From contig NZ_PSRT01000088.1 in assembly GCF_004212635.1 (NCBI RefSeq), positions 1 to 34,485 of the forward strand: a DNA stretch of 34,485 nt, given 5' to 3'. Made by a program: the position numbers and the translations under genes. The notes beneath the pieces are model-generated. The model was not told the DNA's origin. It did not search any database and was given only the letters and a program-made list of their open reading frames with translations. Each line of letters starts with the position of its first letter. Positions within the stretch are counted from its first letter, which is position 1. This stretch comes from Bradyrhizobium genosp. SA-3 (GTDB taxonomy: Bacteria > Pseudomonadota > Alphaproteobacteria > Rhizobiales > Xanthobacteraceae). Below are positions 15,619 to 23,817 of this stretch, in pieces.

Positions 15619-16212
15619 ATGCGCACCGCGACGATCAAGCGCAAGACCAAGGAGACCGACATCGAGGTCACCGTGAACCTCGATGGCACCGGCGTGGCCG
15701 ATATCGCGACCGGCATCGGCTTTTTCGACCACATGCTCGATCTCCTGGCCCGCCATTCCCGCATCGACCTCACGGTCAAGGCGGTGGGCGATCTGCACAT
15801 TGATCATCACCATACCACCGAAGACACCGGCATCGCGCTCGGCCAGGCGGTCAAGCAGGCGCTCGGCAACATGGCGGGCATCACCCGCTACGCCGGCGTG
15901 CACATGCCCATGGACGAGACGCTGTCGCGCGTCGTCATCGACATCTCGGGCCGCCCGTTCCTGGTGTTCAAGGCCGACTTCCCCCGCGACAAGATCGGCG
16001 AGTTCGACACCGAGCTGGTGCGCGAGTGGTTCCAGGCCTTCGCCATCAACGCCGGCGTGACTCTCCACGTCGAGACCCTATATGGCGATAACAGCCACCA
16101 TATCGCCGAGTCCTGCTTCAAGGGTCTGGCGCGGGCGCTGCGCACTGCGGTCGCGATCGATCCGAAGGCTGTGGGCGAAATCCCGTCCACCAAGGGCTCG
16201 CTCGGCGGCTGA
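15619..16212 (+). CDS. hisB: Imidazoleglycerol-phosphate dehydratase
   Basis: HisB (IGPD) dehydrates imidazole glycerol phosphate to imidazole acetol phosphate, the sixth step of histidine synthesis. The 197-residue monofunctional protein has normal length. The two metal-binding clusters are DHHHTTEDTGIALGQA and, in the second repeat half, NSHHIAESCFKGLARAL, both manganese sites; GIGFFDHMLDLLARH is also typical. I chose ATG 15619, one codon after an in-frame TTG. The start is preceded by AACTAG-N8-CTAGTT (15596-15615), a small inverted repeat whose loop holds the GGATGAAAG region, so the ribosome binding site may be partly structured. It heads the his cluster here; hisG, hisD, hisC and hisI are elsewhere. 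Confidence 0.97.
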   Translation: MRTATIKRKTKETDIEVTVNLDGTGVADIATGIGFFDHMLDLLARHSRIDLTVKAVGDLHIDHHHTTEDTGIALGQAVKQALGNMAGITRYAGVHMPMDETLSRVVIDISGRPFLVFKADFPRDKIGEFDTELVREWFQAFAINAGVTLHVETLYGDNSHHIAESCFKGLARALRTAVAIDPKAVGEIPSTKGSLGG

Positions 16213-16275
16213 CGTCTCGGTCCGGCGGCGGGCGCCGCCTCCGGTATCACTGAATTTAGAGAACGGGGCATCACC

Positions 16276-16806
16276 ATGCCTGTCTATACGGTTCATGCTC
16301 CCTCTCCTGCCGGAGCCGATCTGCGCGCCACCGACAAGTTCGTCTTCGTGCGCGACGGCTTCCACTTCTGGGCGATGATCTTCGGCCCGATCTGGCTGCT
16401 GTGGAATCGGCTGTGGCTGGCGCTGATCGGCTGGGTGATCTTTGTGGCCGCGTTCAATGCGGGACTGTCCAGCCTCGGTCTCGGGCGCTCCTCGATCTTC
16501 TACACGGATCTCATTGTCGCCCTGCTGATGGGCTTTGAGGCCTCGAGCCTTCGCCGCTGGACCTTGTCGCGCGGCAAGTGGCGTCAGCTCGATGTCGTGA
16601 TTGCCGACAACGAGGACACCGCCGAGCGCCGTTTCTTCGAGCGCTGGAGCCAGAAACAGCACGGCATCGTCAACGATCAGTGGGCCGTCGATCGCGGCGG
16701 CCCGCCGCCGACCCGCGGCGTGCCGGGTCAGCAATTCTCGAACCCGCCGCCATTGCCGGCGGGCGGCATCATTGGGTTGTTTCCAGAACCGGGAGGGTCA
16801 AGATGA
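16276..16806 (+). CDS. DUF2628-family membrane protein
   Basis: The 176-residue protein matches the DUF2628 pattern: an N-terminal soluble part ending in FVRDGFHFWAMIFGPIWLLWNRLW, two to three hydrophobic segments between about 34 and 90, then a cytoplasmic C-terminal part that becomes proline/glycine-rich. No enzymatic motif is visible and the function is unknown. It sits between hisB and hisH in the his cluster, and its stop codon overlaps the hisH start (ATGA). Membrane proteins of this kind occur at the same place in other Rhizobiales, so it is probably co-transcribed without being a histidine enzyme. Confidence 0.82.
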   Translation: MPVYTVHAPSPAGADLRATDKFVFVRDGFHFWAMIFGPIWLLWNRLWLALIGWVIFVAAFNAGLSSLGLGRSSIFYTDLIVALLMGFEASSLRRWTLSRGKWRQLDVVIADNEDTAERRFFERWSQKQHGIVNDQWAVDRGGPPPTRGVPGQQFSNPPPLPAGGIIGLFPEPGGSR

Positions 16807-17453
16807 GCGTCGCCATCATCGATTACGGTTCCGGCAATCTGCATTCCGCCGCGAAAGCCTTCGAGCGCGCCGCGCGCAGCCTGGACAATCCGCAAAAGGT
16901 GTTCGTTACCAGCGATCCGGACCAAGCCTACAGCGCCGACCGTCTGGTGCTGCCGGGCGTCGGCGCCTTCGCCGATTGCCGGCGCGGACTTGATGCCGTC
17001 AACGGCATGGTCGAGGCGATCACGGAAGCGGTGCGCGTCAAGGCGCGGCCCTTCTTCGGCATCTGCGTCGGCATGCAGTTGATGGCGAGCCGCGGCAAGG
17101 AGCATGTCACGACGGACGGCCTGAATTGGATCGGCGGCGATGTCGAGAAGATCACGCCGCGCGACGAGAACCTGAAGATTCCGCACATGGGCTGGAATAC
17201 GCTGGAGGTGTTGCGCGAGCATCCGGTGCTGAACAAGCTGCCGCTTGGCCCTAAGGGCCAGCACGCCTATTTCGTGCACTCCTATCACCTCAACCCCGCC
17301 AACGAGGCGGATGTGCTGGCGTGCGCCGATTACGGCGGGCCTGTCACCGCGATCGTCGCGAAGGACACCGCGATCGGCACGCAATTTCACCCCGAGAAGA
17401 GCCAGCGTTTCGGCCTGGCCCTGATCTCGAACTTTTTGCGATGGAAGCCGTGA
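16803..17453 (+). CDS. hisH: Imidazole glycerol phosphate synthase, glutamine amidotransferase subunit
   Basis: HisH hydrolyses glutamine and channels ammonia to HisF, which makes imidazole glycerol phosphate and AICAR. The 216-residue protein is a class I glutamine amidotransferase: IIDYGSGNLHS at the N-terminus, the oxyanion-hole region LPGVGAFADC, nucleophile cysteine in FFGICVGMQLM, and the His-Glu pair of the triad in TQFHPEKSQ. ATG 16803 overlaps the previous stop codon and is preceded by GGGAGGGTCAAG, a strong ribosome binding site. A longer frame starting at 16578 is rejected. Its partner HisF is encoded two genes downstream. Confidence 0.97.
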   Translation: MSVAIIDYGSGNLHSAAKAFERAARSLDNPQKVFVTSDPDQAYSADRLVLPGVGAFADCRRGLDAVNGMVEAITEAVRVKARPFFGICVGMQLMASRGKEHVTTDGLNWIGGDVEKITPRDENLKIPHMGWNTLEVLREHPVLNKLPLGPKGQHAYFVHSYHLNPANEADVLACADYGGPVTAIVAKDTAIGTQFHPEKSQRFGLALISNFLRWKP

Positions 17454-18163
17454 TCCTCTTTCCCGCTGTTGATCTCAAGAATGGCCAATGCGTGCGCCTC
17501 GAGCAAGGCGACATGGCGCGCGCGACCGTGTTCAACCTCGATCCCGCGGCGCAAGCGCAGAGCTTTGCCGAGCAGGGTTTTGAGTATCTCCACGTCGTCG
17601 ACCTCGACGGTGCCTTTGCCGGCAAGCCGGTGAATGCACAGGCCGTCGAGGCGATGCTGAAGACGATCAGGATTCCGGTGCAGCTCGGCGGCGGCATTCG
17701 CGATCTCGCGACCGTCGAAGCCTGGCTCGAAAAGGGCATCACCCGCGTCATCATCGGCACCGCCGCGGTGCGCGATCCCCAGTTGGTGAAGGCGGCGGCG
17801 AAGAAATTTCCCGGCCGCGTCGCGGTCGGTCTCGATGCCCGCGACGGCAAGGTCGCCGTCGAAGGCTGGGCCGAGACCTCGCAGGTCACAGTGCTGGAAA
17901 TCGCGCAGCGCTTCGAGGATGCCGGCGTTGCCGCCATCATCTTCACCGACATCGCGCGCGACGGCCTGCTCAAGGGCCTGAATCTAGATGCGACCATCGC
18001 ACTCGCCGACGCAATTTCGATTCCGGTGATCGCCTCCGGCGGCCTCGCCTCGATCGAGGACGTCAAGGCGATGCTGACGCCGCGCGCCAAGAAACTCGCC
18101 GGCGCGATCGCCGGCCGTGCGCTCTACGACGGCCGGCTCGATCCCGCGGCTGCCCTCACCTGA
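17450..18163 (+). CDS. hisA: ProFAR isomerase HisA
   Basis: HisA isomerises phosphoribosylformimino-AICAR phosphate (ProFAR) to PRFAR, the fourth step of histidine synthesis, in a (beta/alpha)8 barrel. The protein begins ILFPAVDLKNGQCVRL, with the catalytic base aspartate in AVDLK; the second catalytic aspartate is in IFTDIARDG, and phosphate-binding loops are QLGGGIRD and IASGGLAS. I chose GTG 17450 (237 residues), which gives the family's usual N-terminus and overlaps the hisH stop codon as GTGA; ATG 17441 (240 residues) is an equally open alternative. hisF follows after 30 bases. Confidence 0.95.
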   Translation: MILFPAVDLKNGQCVRLEQGDMARATVFNLDPAAQAQSFAEQGFEYLHVVDLDGAFAGKPVNAQAVEAMLKTIRIPVQLGGGIRDLATVEAWLEKGITRVIIGTAAVRDPQLVKAAAKKFPGRVAVGLDARDGKVAVEGWAETSQVTVLEIAQRFEDAGVAAIIFTDIARDGLLKGLNLDATIALADAISIPVIASGGLASIEDVKAMLTPRAKKLAGAIAGRALYDGRLDPAAALT

Positions 18164-18193
18164 TCCGCAACGCACGCGACTAGGAGACATCCG

Positions 18194-18967
18194 ATGTTCA
18201 AGGTGCGCGTGATCCCCTGCCTCGACGTCAAGGACGGAAGGGTCGTCAAGGGCGTCAACTTCGTCGATTTGCGCGATGCCGGCGACCCTGTCGAAGCCGC
18301 GATTGCCTATGATGCCGCCGGGGCCGACGAGCTCACCTTCCTCGACATCACCGCGACCCATGAGAACCGCGGCATCATGCTTGATGTGGTCCGGCGCACG
18401 GCGGAAGCCTGCTTCATGCCTGTCACCGTGGGCGGCGGCGTGCGTGAGGTCAACGACATCAAGACTCTGCTGCGCGCCGGCGCAGACAAGGTTTCGATCA
18501 ACAGCGCCGCGGTGTCGCGACGCGAGTTCGTCAAGGAAGCCGCCGAAAAATTCGGCGAGCAGTGCGTGGTGGTGGCGATCGACGCCAAGCGCGTCAAGCG
18601 TCCGGGCGGCGACCGCTGGGAGATCTTCACCCATGGCGGGCGCAATTCGACCGGCATCGACGCCATCGAATATGCCCAGGAAGTGGTCTCGCTCGGCGCC
18701 GGTGAAATCCTGCTCACCTCGATGGACCGCGACGGCACCCGGCAGGGTTTTGACATTCCGCTGACCCGGGCGATCGCCGACAGCGTTTCCGTCCCGGTGA
18801 TCGCCTCTGGCGGTGTCGGCAATCTCGACCACCTCGTCGACGGTATCCGCGACGGGCACGCCACCGCCGTGCTGGCCGCCTCGATCTTCCACTTCGGGGA
18901 ATTCACCATCCGCGAAGCCAAGGAGCACATGGCCCGCCGCGGGCTGCCCATGCGCCTCGATGTCTGA
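18194..18967 (+). CDS. hisF: Imidazole glycerol phosphate synthase, cyclase subunit
   Basis: HisF combines PRFAR with ammonia from HisH to yield imidazole glycerol phosphate and AICAR. The 257-residue barrel protein has the catalytic aspartate D11 in VIPCLDVKDGRVVKG, the second in VVVAIDAKRV, and phosphate-binding segments VTVGGGVRE and VIASGGVGN. The ATG at 18194 follows AGGAGA at ideal spacing. It is homologous to HisA, as expected. Downstream, before hisE, lies a 9-bp-stem hairpin at 18994-19015. Confidence 0.97.
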   Translation: MFKVRVIPCLDVKDGRVVKGVNFVDLRDAGDPVEAAIAYDAAGADELTFLDITATHENRGIMLDVVRRTAEACFMPVTVGGGVREVNDIKTLLRAGADKVSINSAAVSRREFVKEAAEKFGEQCVVVAIDAKRVKRPGGDRWEIFTHGGRNSTGIDAIEYAQEVVSLGAGEILLTSMDRDGTRQGFDIPLTRAIADSVSVPVIASGGVGNLDHLVDGIRDGHATAVLAASIFHFGEFTIREAKEHMARRGLPMRLDV

Positions 18968-18993
18968 CGACTCCCGTTCACAAAAGTGCTACA

Positions 18994-19015
18994 CGAGCCG
19001 GTAGAGACCGGCTCG
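18994..19015. other. Stem-loop between hisF and hisE
   Basis: CGAGCCGGT-AGAG-ACCGGCTCG forms a perfect 9-bp stem with a 4-base loop, 27 bases after the hisF stop. There is no T-run right after it, so it is a weak terminator candidate; it may instead be an mRNA processing or 3'-protecting hairpin that lowers hisE-coaA expression relative to hisBHAF. Confidence 0.55.
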
Positions 19016-19047
19016 TTCGGCCGGATCGCGTTTTCCGAGTAGTCTGT

Positions 19048-19374
19048 ATGCCGCGTTTCACGATCCACGATCTGGCCGAGACCATCGATGCCCGCGCGGC
19101 ATCCGGTGGCGAGGCCTCCTATACCCGCAAGCTTCTGGACAAGGGCGCCGAGCATTGCGCCAAGAAGTTCGGTGAGGAAGCAGTCGAAACCGTAATCGCA
19201 GCAGTCGAAAACGATCGCGCGCATCTGATCGCCGAAAGCGCCGACCTGCTCTACCATTTCCTTGTGCTGCTCAAGGCACGCGGCGTAAAGCTGGAGGAAG
19301 TCGAGGCCGCGCTGGACGAGCGGACGTCGATGTCAGGGTTGGAAGAAAAGGCGTCGCGCAAGAGCGGCAACTAG
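19048..19374 (+). CDS. hisE: Phosphoribosyl-ATP pyrophosphatase
   Basis: HisE hydrolyses phosphoribosyl-ATP to phosphoribosyl-AMP, the second step of histidine synthesis. The 108-residue all-helical protein belongs to the MazG-like superfamily. It shows the metal-binding acidic pattern KKFGEEAVETVIA and ESADLLYHFLVLL, and the start MPRFTIHDLAETI. HisI, the next enzyme, is not fused to it, as is normal in alphaproteobacteria. It lies 80 bases after hisF and 21 bases before coaA. Confidence 0.95.
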   Translation: MPRFTIHDLAETIDARAASGGEASYTRKLLDKGAEHCAKKFGEEAVETVIAAVENDRAHLIAESADLLYHFLVLLKARGVKLEEVEAALDERTSMSGLEEKASRKSGN

Positions 19375-19395
19375 CCGAGGTGGAAAGATCGCGTC

Positions 19396-20352
19396 ATGGA
19401 TATCCGCGCACCCGAGCAGCAGTATAATCCGTACCGCGTTTATACGCGCGAGCAGTGGTCCAGGCTGCGCGACGACACGCCGATGACGCTGGAGCCGGGC
19501 GAGTTCGACCGGCTGCGCTCGCTGCACGATCGCCTGGACTTGCAGGAGGTCGAGGACATCTACCTGCCGCTGTCGCGCCTGTTGTCGATCTATGTCGACG
19601 CCATGCAGCGCCTGTATTACGCCGAGCGCCAGTTCCTCAATATCCGCGATCGAAAGGTGCCCTACATCATCGGCGTCGCCGGCTCGGTCGCCGTCGGAAA
19701 ATCCACCACGGCCCGCGTGCTTCAGGCGCTGTTGGCGCGCTGGTCGCCGCGGCCGAAGGTCGAACTGATCACGACCGACGGATTTCTGTATCCCAACGCG
19801 GTGCTCGAGCGGCAGGGCATCATGCAGAAGAAGGGTTTTCCGGAGAGCTATGACCTGCCGCTGCTGCTCAGCTTCCTCTCCGACATCAAGTCCGGCCGTC
19901 GTCACGTCCGCGCGCCGGTCTATTCGCATCTGACCTACGACATCGTGCCAAACGAGTGGGCCGAGATCGATCGGCCCGACATTTTGATCGTCGAAGGCGT
20001 CAACGTGCTGCAGACCGGAAAGCTGCCGCGTGACGGCAAGGCGGTGCCTGTGGTCTCCGACTTCTTCGACTTCTCGGTCTATATCGATGCCGACGAGACG
20101 GCGCTGCGGCAATGGTACATCAAGCGCTTCCTGGCGCTGCGCGACACCGCCTTCACCAATCCAAAATCCTACTTCAACCGCTACGCGCTGTTGTCGGACG
20201 AGGAGGCGACCGCCACCGCGATCGCGATCTGGGAACGCACCAACCTCGCCAATCTCGAGGACAACATTTTGCCGACCCGCCCCCGCGCGACGCTGATCCT
20301 GAAAAAGGGCGCCGACCACACGGTGGAGAGCGTGGCGCTCAGGCGGCTGTAA
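19396..20352 (+). CDS. coaA: Type I pantothenate kinase
   Basis: CoaA phosphorylates pantothenate, the first and regulated step of coenzyme A synthesis. The 318-residue length is typical. It carries the P-loop GSVAVGKST (96-104), LITTDGFLYPN, the FPESYD motif and VIVEGVNVLQ-like sequence ILIVEGVNVLQ. The N-terminal YNPYRVYTREQW is characteristic. The ATG at 19396 follows GAGGTGGAAAG. With coaE at 5.7 kb this window holds the first and last enzymes of the CoA pathway. It follows hisE, an arrangement conserved in Rhizobiales. Confidence 0.97.
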   Translation: MDIRAPEQQYNPYRVYTREQWSRLRDDTPMTLEPGEFDRLRSLHDRLDLQEVEDIYLPLSRLLSIYVDAMQRLYYAERQFLNIRDRKVPYIIGVAGSVAVGKSTTARVLQALLARWSPRPKVELITTDGFLYPNAVLERQGIMQKKGFPESYDLPLLLSFLSDIKSGRRHVRAPVYSHLTYDIVPNEWAEIDRPDILIVEGVNVLQTGKLPRDGKAVPVVSDFFDFSVYIDADETALRQWYIKRFLALRDTAFTNPKSYFNRYALLSDEEATATAIAIWERTNLANLEDNILPTRPRATLILKKGADHTVESVALRRL

Positions 20353-20458
20353 TTGCGCCGGTGAAACATGGGTCCCTGGCTGGTCCGCGCTGAGTGTCTT
20401 TTGTTGCTGACCGGCAATCGGTATTCCGCTATGCCTTCAAAAACGGCTGGGAGGCAGC

Positions 20459-20758
20459 ATGGTTGATCGTCTCAGAAGCGCTGCGGAGCAGCTTGAAGCG
20501 CCGATCTGCCCGGACTGTCATATCGAGATGAAGTGGTTCCGCTCCGAACTGCTCGCGGACGAGCCGACCCCGATCATCGCGCATCTCTTCGTGTGCCCAC
20601 ATTGCAAGCGCGCGGCAAAGACGGACACCATATTCAAAGGCCCCCAAACGCCGCCTGATAAGCTCGCTGCGCCGCGTTTTGTTGCTCATGTCGAGGAAGC
20701 GATCGTCCCACCGGACGGCACGAAGCATGGTCGGCTTCCGACCTCCCCCGCTCCCTAG
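20459..20758 (+). CDS. Small zinc-ribbon-like protein of unknown function
   Basis: I do not recognise a named family for this 99-residue protein. Two CxxC pairs, CPDC (17-20) and CPHC (46-49), are spaced by 25 residues, a layout that fits a zinc ribbon; the intervening sequence has a short hydrophobic strand (IIAHLFVC). The C-terminal 40 residues are proline-rich and probably disordered. The ATG at 20459 is preceded by GGGAGG at good spacing, which supports real translation. It may be a small nucleic-acid-binding or adaptor protein. It stands alone between coaA and the opposing sensor kinase gene. Confidence 0.65.
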   Translation: MVDRLRSAAEQLEAPICPDCHIEMKWFRSELLADEPTPIIAHLFVCPHCKRAAKTDTIFKGPQTPPDKLAAPRFVAHVEEAIVPPDGTKHGRLPTSPAP

Positions 20759-20797
20759 CTGGCGCCGGCCGGGCTCAGGTTCCCATGAGATTCGCGA

Positions 20798-23023
20798 TCA
20801 GACTGCCAGGTGCCGGGACGCGGCCAGCCCGGCCAGCGCCTCGTCCAGCTTCTCCCGGTCGAGCGGCTTGATCAGGAATCCGTTCATGCCTGCCTCGAAG
20901 CAGGCGTAGCGGTCCTCGACCAGCGTATTGGCGGTGAGTGCCAGGATCGGCGTGTGCTGGCGACCCGTGGCTGCCTCATGTGCGCGGATGCGTTTTGTCG
21001 TCTCGATGCCGTCGAGCTGCGGCATCTGGATGTCCATCAGTACGAGGTCATAGGGCGTGCCGGCCGATGAGGCGGCGAGCCAGGATTCCAGCGCCGCCTC
21101 GCCATGGACGGTGATGACGACGCGATGGCCGAGTTTCGTGAGCAGCGACCGCATCAACAATGCGTTGATCTCGTTATCTTCGGCAACGAGAATCGAGAAG
21201 CCCCTCGCCTGCGTTGCGCTGGTGGATTCTGCCACCGGCTCCGGCGCGAGATCGGGCGAGGCGACCTCGGGCGTCAGCGCGAGGCGTGCGGCGAGCGAGG
21301 CCGCCCGCAGCGGCTTCACCAGGAATCCGGTGAAGGCCGGGGAGAACTTCTCGTGGCGCGAGCTCGACGTCAGCAGCACGAGCCGCTGCATCGCATGCGC
21401 CCGCGCCGCTTCGCCGAGATGGTCGGCAGCGGCAGGACCGATCGCGCGATCGACCAGCATGGCGTGCCATGAACGCTCCGGCAGCAGCGCCTCGGCGACC
21501 GCCGCATCCGCAACCATGCAGGTCTGGCCGCCCCAGCGTTCCAGGCGCCGCGCGATCAGCGAGGCCTCGATGCCGTCGGCGACGAGGAGTAGCGACTTGC
21601 CGGCGAGATCGGGGCTGGGGAATGCCGTTTGTCCTGCGCCGGCTTGTGACGGCGCAAGCGGCACCGCGACCTCGAAGGTCGAGCCCTTGCCTGGTTCGCT
21701 CGTGAGAGTGATCCGGCCGCCCATGCGCTTGACGATGCGCTCGCTGATGGAAAGGCCGAGCCCCGTGCCGCCGTAAGTGCGCGCGACGCGCTCGTCCGCC
21801 TGCTCGAATTCACGAAAGATGCGCGACTGCGCTTCCGGCGCGATGCCGATGCCGGTGTCGCGGACCAGGAAGCTGATCTCGTTCGGCCAGATGCCGGGCT
21901 CGACGATCAGCGCGACGCCTCCGCTCGCGGTGAACTTGATGGCGTTGCCGGCGAGATTGAGCAGCACCTGGCGCAGCCGCGCGGCATCGCCTACCACCTC
22001 GAGCGGCAGGCGCTCGTCGATATAGGACGCGATCTCGAGAGTCTTGGCCTGCGCACGCGGCGCCAGAAGCTCGGTGATCTCCTCGATCAGCGTGGACAAG
22101 GCGAAGGGACGTTGCTCGAGATCGAGCTTGCCGGCTTCGATCTTGGAATAATCGAGCAGCTCCTCGATCAGCGTCATCAAGGCTTCGCCGGAGGTTTTCA
22201 CGGCCTTGGCATAGGTCGCCTGCTCCGGCGTCAGCGTGGTGTCGAGCATGAGGCCGCCCATGCCGATGATGCCGTTGAGGGGCGTCCGGATTTCGTGCGA
22301 GGCCATCGCCAGGAAGCGCGATTTCGCGCGGTTGGCGGCATCGGCCTGGTCGCGCGCGTCGGACAAAGCGCGTTCGGTCTCGGTGCGGTCGGTGACGTCG
22401 CGTCCGACGCTCTGCAATTCGGCGGGCTGCCCGGCATCGCGGCGGACATAGCCCTCGCGCCAGGCGATCCAGCGCGCGCCGAGCGGGGTTGCGATCTTCT
22501 GGTCGTGAACGCGCGTGCCGCTGCTCTCGCGCGCGCTGTCGCCCTGCTCCAGCACGTCGAAATCGAAACGGGTGCCGACCAGCGCGCTCCGCGCCTGTCC
22601 GGCCAGCGCGCAATAGGCGTCATTGGCAAAGGTGATGCGGCCGTTTGTGTCGCGCAGCACGATCAGGTCGCCCTGCTGTTCGAACAGGCTGCGCGCGCGC
22701 TCTTCGGCTTCCTTCAGCTCCCAATTGCGGTCGATCAGCACCTCGTTGTGGGCGGCGAGCGTACGCAGCCGCTTGTTGACGAAGCGCAGCCGCATGCTCA
22801 GCGTCGCAAGGCCTAGGCAGGCGAGCGCGAACAGGAAGCTCGCGCCGATCGCAAACGCATTCGGATCGTAGCCGGAGTTCTCGGACCGGCTGCCGGAGAC
22901 GAAACCATAGGCGGCGCCGAACGTCGCCGAGAAGATCATGAAGGAGCGGAGCGCGAAAGCGATACGGGGATGCCGTCGCCTGAAGCGGCGCATGTGCACC
23001 TTGATCCGGAACGTCCGATCCAT
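20798..23023 (-). CDS. Membrane hybrid histidine kinase with two receiver domains
   Basis: The 741-residue sensor kinase has two hydrophobic segments (about 23-42 and 56-76), a coiled-coil stretch, a PAS domain (about 110-215), HisKA with the phosphoacceptor His243 in SHEIRTPLNG, HATPase_c (N box NLAGNAIKF, DTGIG, GGTGLGLSI), then two receiver domains. The second (about 609-731) is canonical, with AEDN, Asp664 in LMDIQMPQLDG and Lys719. The first (about 477-580) keeps Asp525 and a KPL lysine but has VADG in place of the acidic pair, so it may be degenerate. I chose ATG 23023; two GTG codons precede it. The signal and partner response regulator are unknown, and no regulator gene is adjacent. 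Confidence 0.88.
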   Translation of the reverse strand: MDRTFRIKVHMRRFRRRHPRIAFALRSFMIFSATFGAAYGFVSGSRSENSGYDPNAFAIGASFLFALACLGLATLSMRLRFVNKRLRTLAAHNEVLIDRNWELKEAEERARSLFEQQGDLIVLRDTNGRITFANDAYCALAGQARSALVGTRFDFDVLEQGDSARESSGTRVHDQKIATPLGARWIAWREGYVRRDAGQPAELQSVGRDVTDRTETERALSDARDQADAANRAKSRFLAMASHEIRTPLNGIIGMGGLMLDTTLTPEQATYAKAVKTSGEALMTLIEELLDYSKIEAGKLDLEQRPFALSTLIEEITELLAPRAQAKTLEIASYIDERLPLEVVGDAARLRQVLLNLAGNAIKFTASGGVALIVEPGIWPNEISFLVRDTGIGIAPEAQSRIFREFEQADERVARTYGGTGLGLSISERIVKRMGGRITLTSEPGKGSTFEVAVPLAPSQAGAGQTAFPSPDLAGKSLLLVADGIEASLIARRLERWGGQTCMVADAAVAEALLPERSWHAMLVDRAIGPAAADHLGEAARAHAMQRLVLLTSSSRHEKFSPAFTGFLVKPLRAASLAARLALTPEVASPDLAPEPVAESTSATQARGFSILVAEDNEINALLMRSLLTKLGHRVVITVHGEAALESWLAASSAGTPYDLVLMDIQMPQLDGIETTKRIRAHEAATGRQHTPILALTANTLVEDRYACFEAGMNGFLIKPLDREKLDEALAGLAASRHLAV

Positions 23024-23156
23024 CACCACCGACCCCGACTCTTGTCCGAAACCCCGCGCTCGCCGTGTGCGACGATGTCGCCTTGACCTTGCAAACAGTT
23101 TGAGGCTTTAGCGCCGCCTCCAAACAGGGTTGACGAGGTGTTAAAGTCTCAGAGTA

Positions 23157-23243
23157 TGATCCGGAAAAGTGTGTAGCGGTTTTCCGAAAAGATCATGCTC
23201 AAACAAATGGCTAAAGTGCGATCCTGATATCATCGCGCTTTAG
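23157..23243. repeat. Dispersed palindromic repeat overlapping a gene end
   Basis: Two nested inverted repeats are visible. ATGATC...GATCAT (23157-23162, 23191-23196) encloses CGGAAAA / TTTTCCG (23162-23168, 23180-23186). CTAAAGTGCGAT (23211-23222) pairs with ATCGCGCTTTAG (23232-23243) with a single G-T-type mismatch. I recognise the CGGAAAA...TTTTCCGAAAAGATCATGC text as a repeat scattered through Rhizobiales genomes. Its right end contains the stop codon of the leftward secreted-protein gene, so it may also act as that gene's transcript end. Confidence 0.75.
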
Positions 23244-23707
23244 AGCGAGGCGGCCTGGAGCTGGCGGTGGCCGCCGCGGGCGCCGACGATCAGCGCCGCC
23301 GCCTCGCGCTGCGAGAACGTCTTCGAGCGCACATAGATGCGGTAATCGGCCGGCCCGTCGGTGGAGAGATAAATCACCTGGCCGCCGTCGACGGGCTGCG
23401 CCGCGATCGAGACCAGGCGTGTCGACGGAGTGGCCTGGCAGGATTCCGATTCCGAACCGAGGCCGTCGTCCACCACAGTGAAGTCCGCAGCGTCCGCATC
23501 GTCCGTGACCTGGACCCGCACCGTGGCCTGCGCGGGATCCTCGGTGAAGGCGACATGCACGCCGGCGGTCCAGAACAGGGATGTAAGCTCGACCGAGGTC
23601 TCGCCCAGGGCGATGCAGGGATGCGAGACCGATCCGATCTCGGCGCGGGCGAACACCGCCGCTGCCAACAGGGGGACAACCGAGGCCAGGATCTTGAAAC
23701 GCAACAT
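23240..23707 (-). CDS. Small secreted protein of unknown function
   Basis: The 155-residue product begins with a clear signal peptide (MLRFKILASVVPLLAAAVFARA, cleavage likely after about residue 22). The mature part has two cysteines (in HPCIALG and ESCQATP), possibly a disulphide, an acidic middle (VTDDADAADFTVVDDG) and a basic end. I know no named family, though proteins of this kind seem common in Bradyrhizobium. The TAA stop lies inside the palindromic repeat 23157-23243. It sits downstream of comM on the same strand with a 110-bp gap; a role cannot be inferred. Confidence 0.72.
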   Translation of the reverse strand: MLRFKILASVVPLLAAAVFARAEIGSVSHPCIALGETSVELTSLFWTAGVHVAFTEDPAQATVRVQVTDDADAADFTVVDDGLGSESESCQATPSTRLVSIAAQPVDGGQVIYLSTDGPADYRIYVRSKTFSQREAAALIVGARGGHRQLQAASL

Positions 23708-23817
23708 GACACTCTACTCGCCCGGGCCCCTCGGGAACTCGTGTTGGAAACACATGGGGCTTATGGTTTGCAGAGCGTAAAGGAAACTCGTTACCGCCGG
23801 GTTGATGCGCGGAATGA

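Noticed and set aside
18994..19015. hisF-hisE hairpin as a strong terminator
   Set aside because: It lacks a following T-run, and hisE-coaA continue in the same direction shortly after, so I list it only as a stem-loop.
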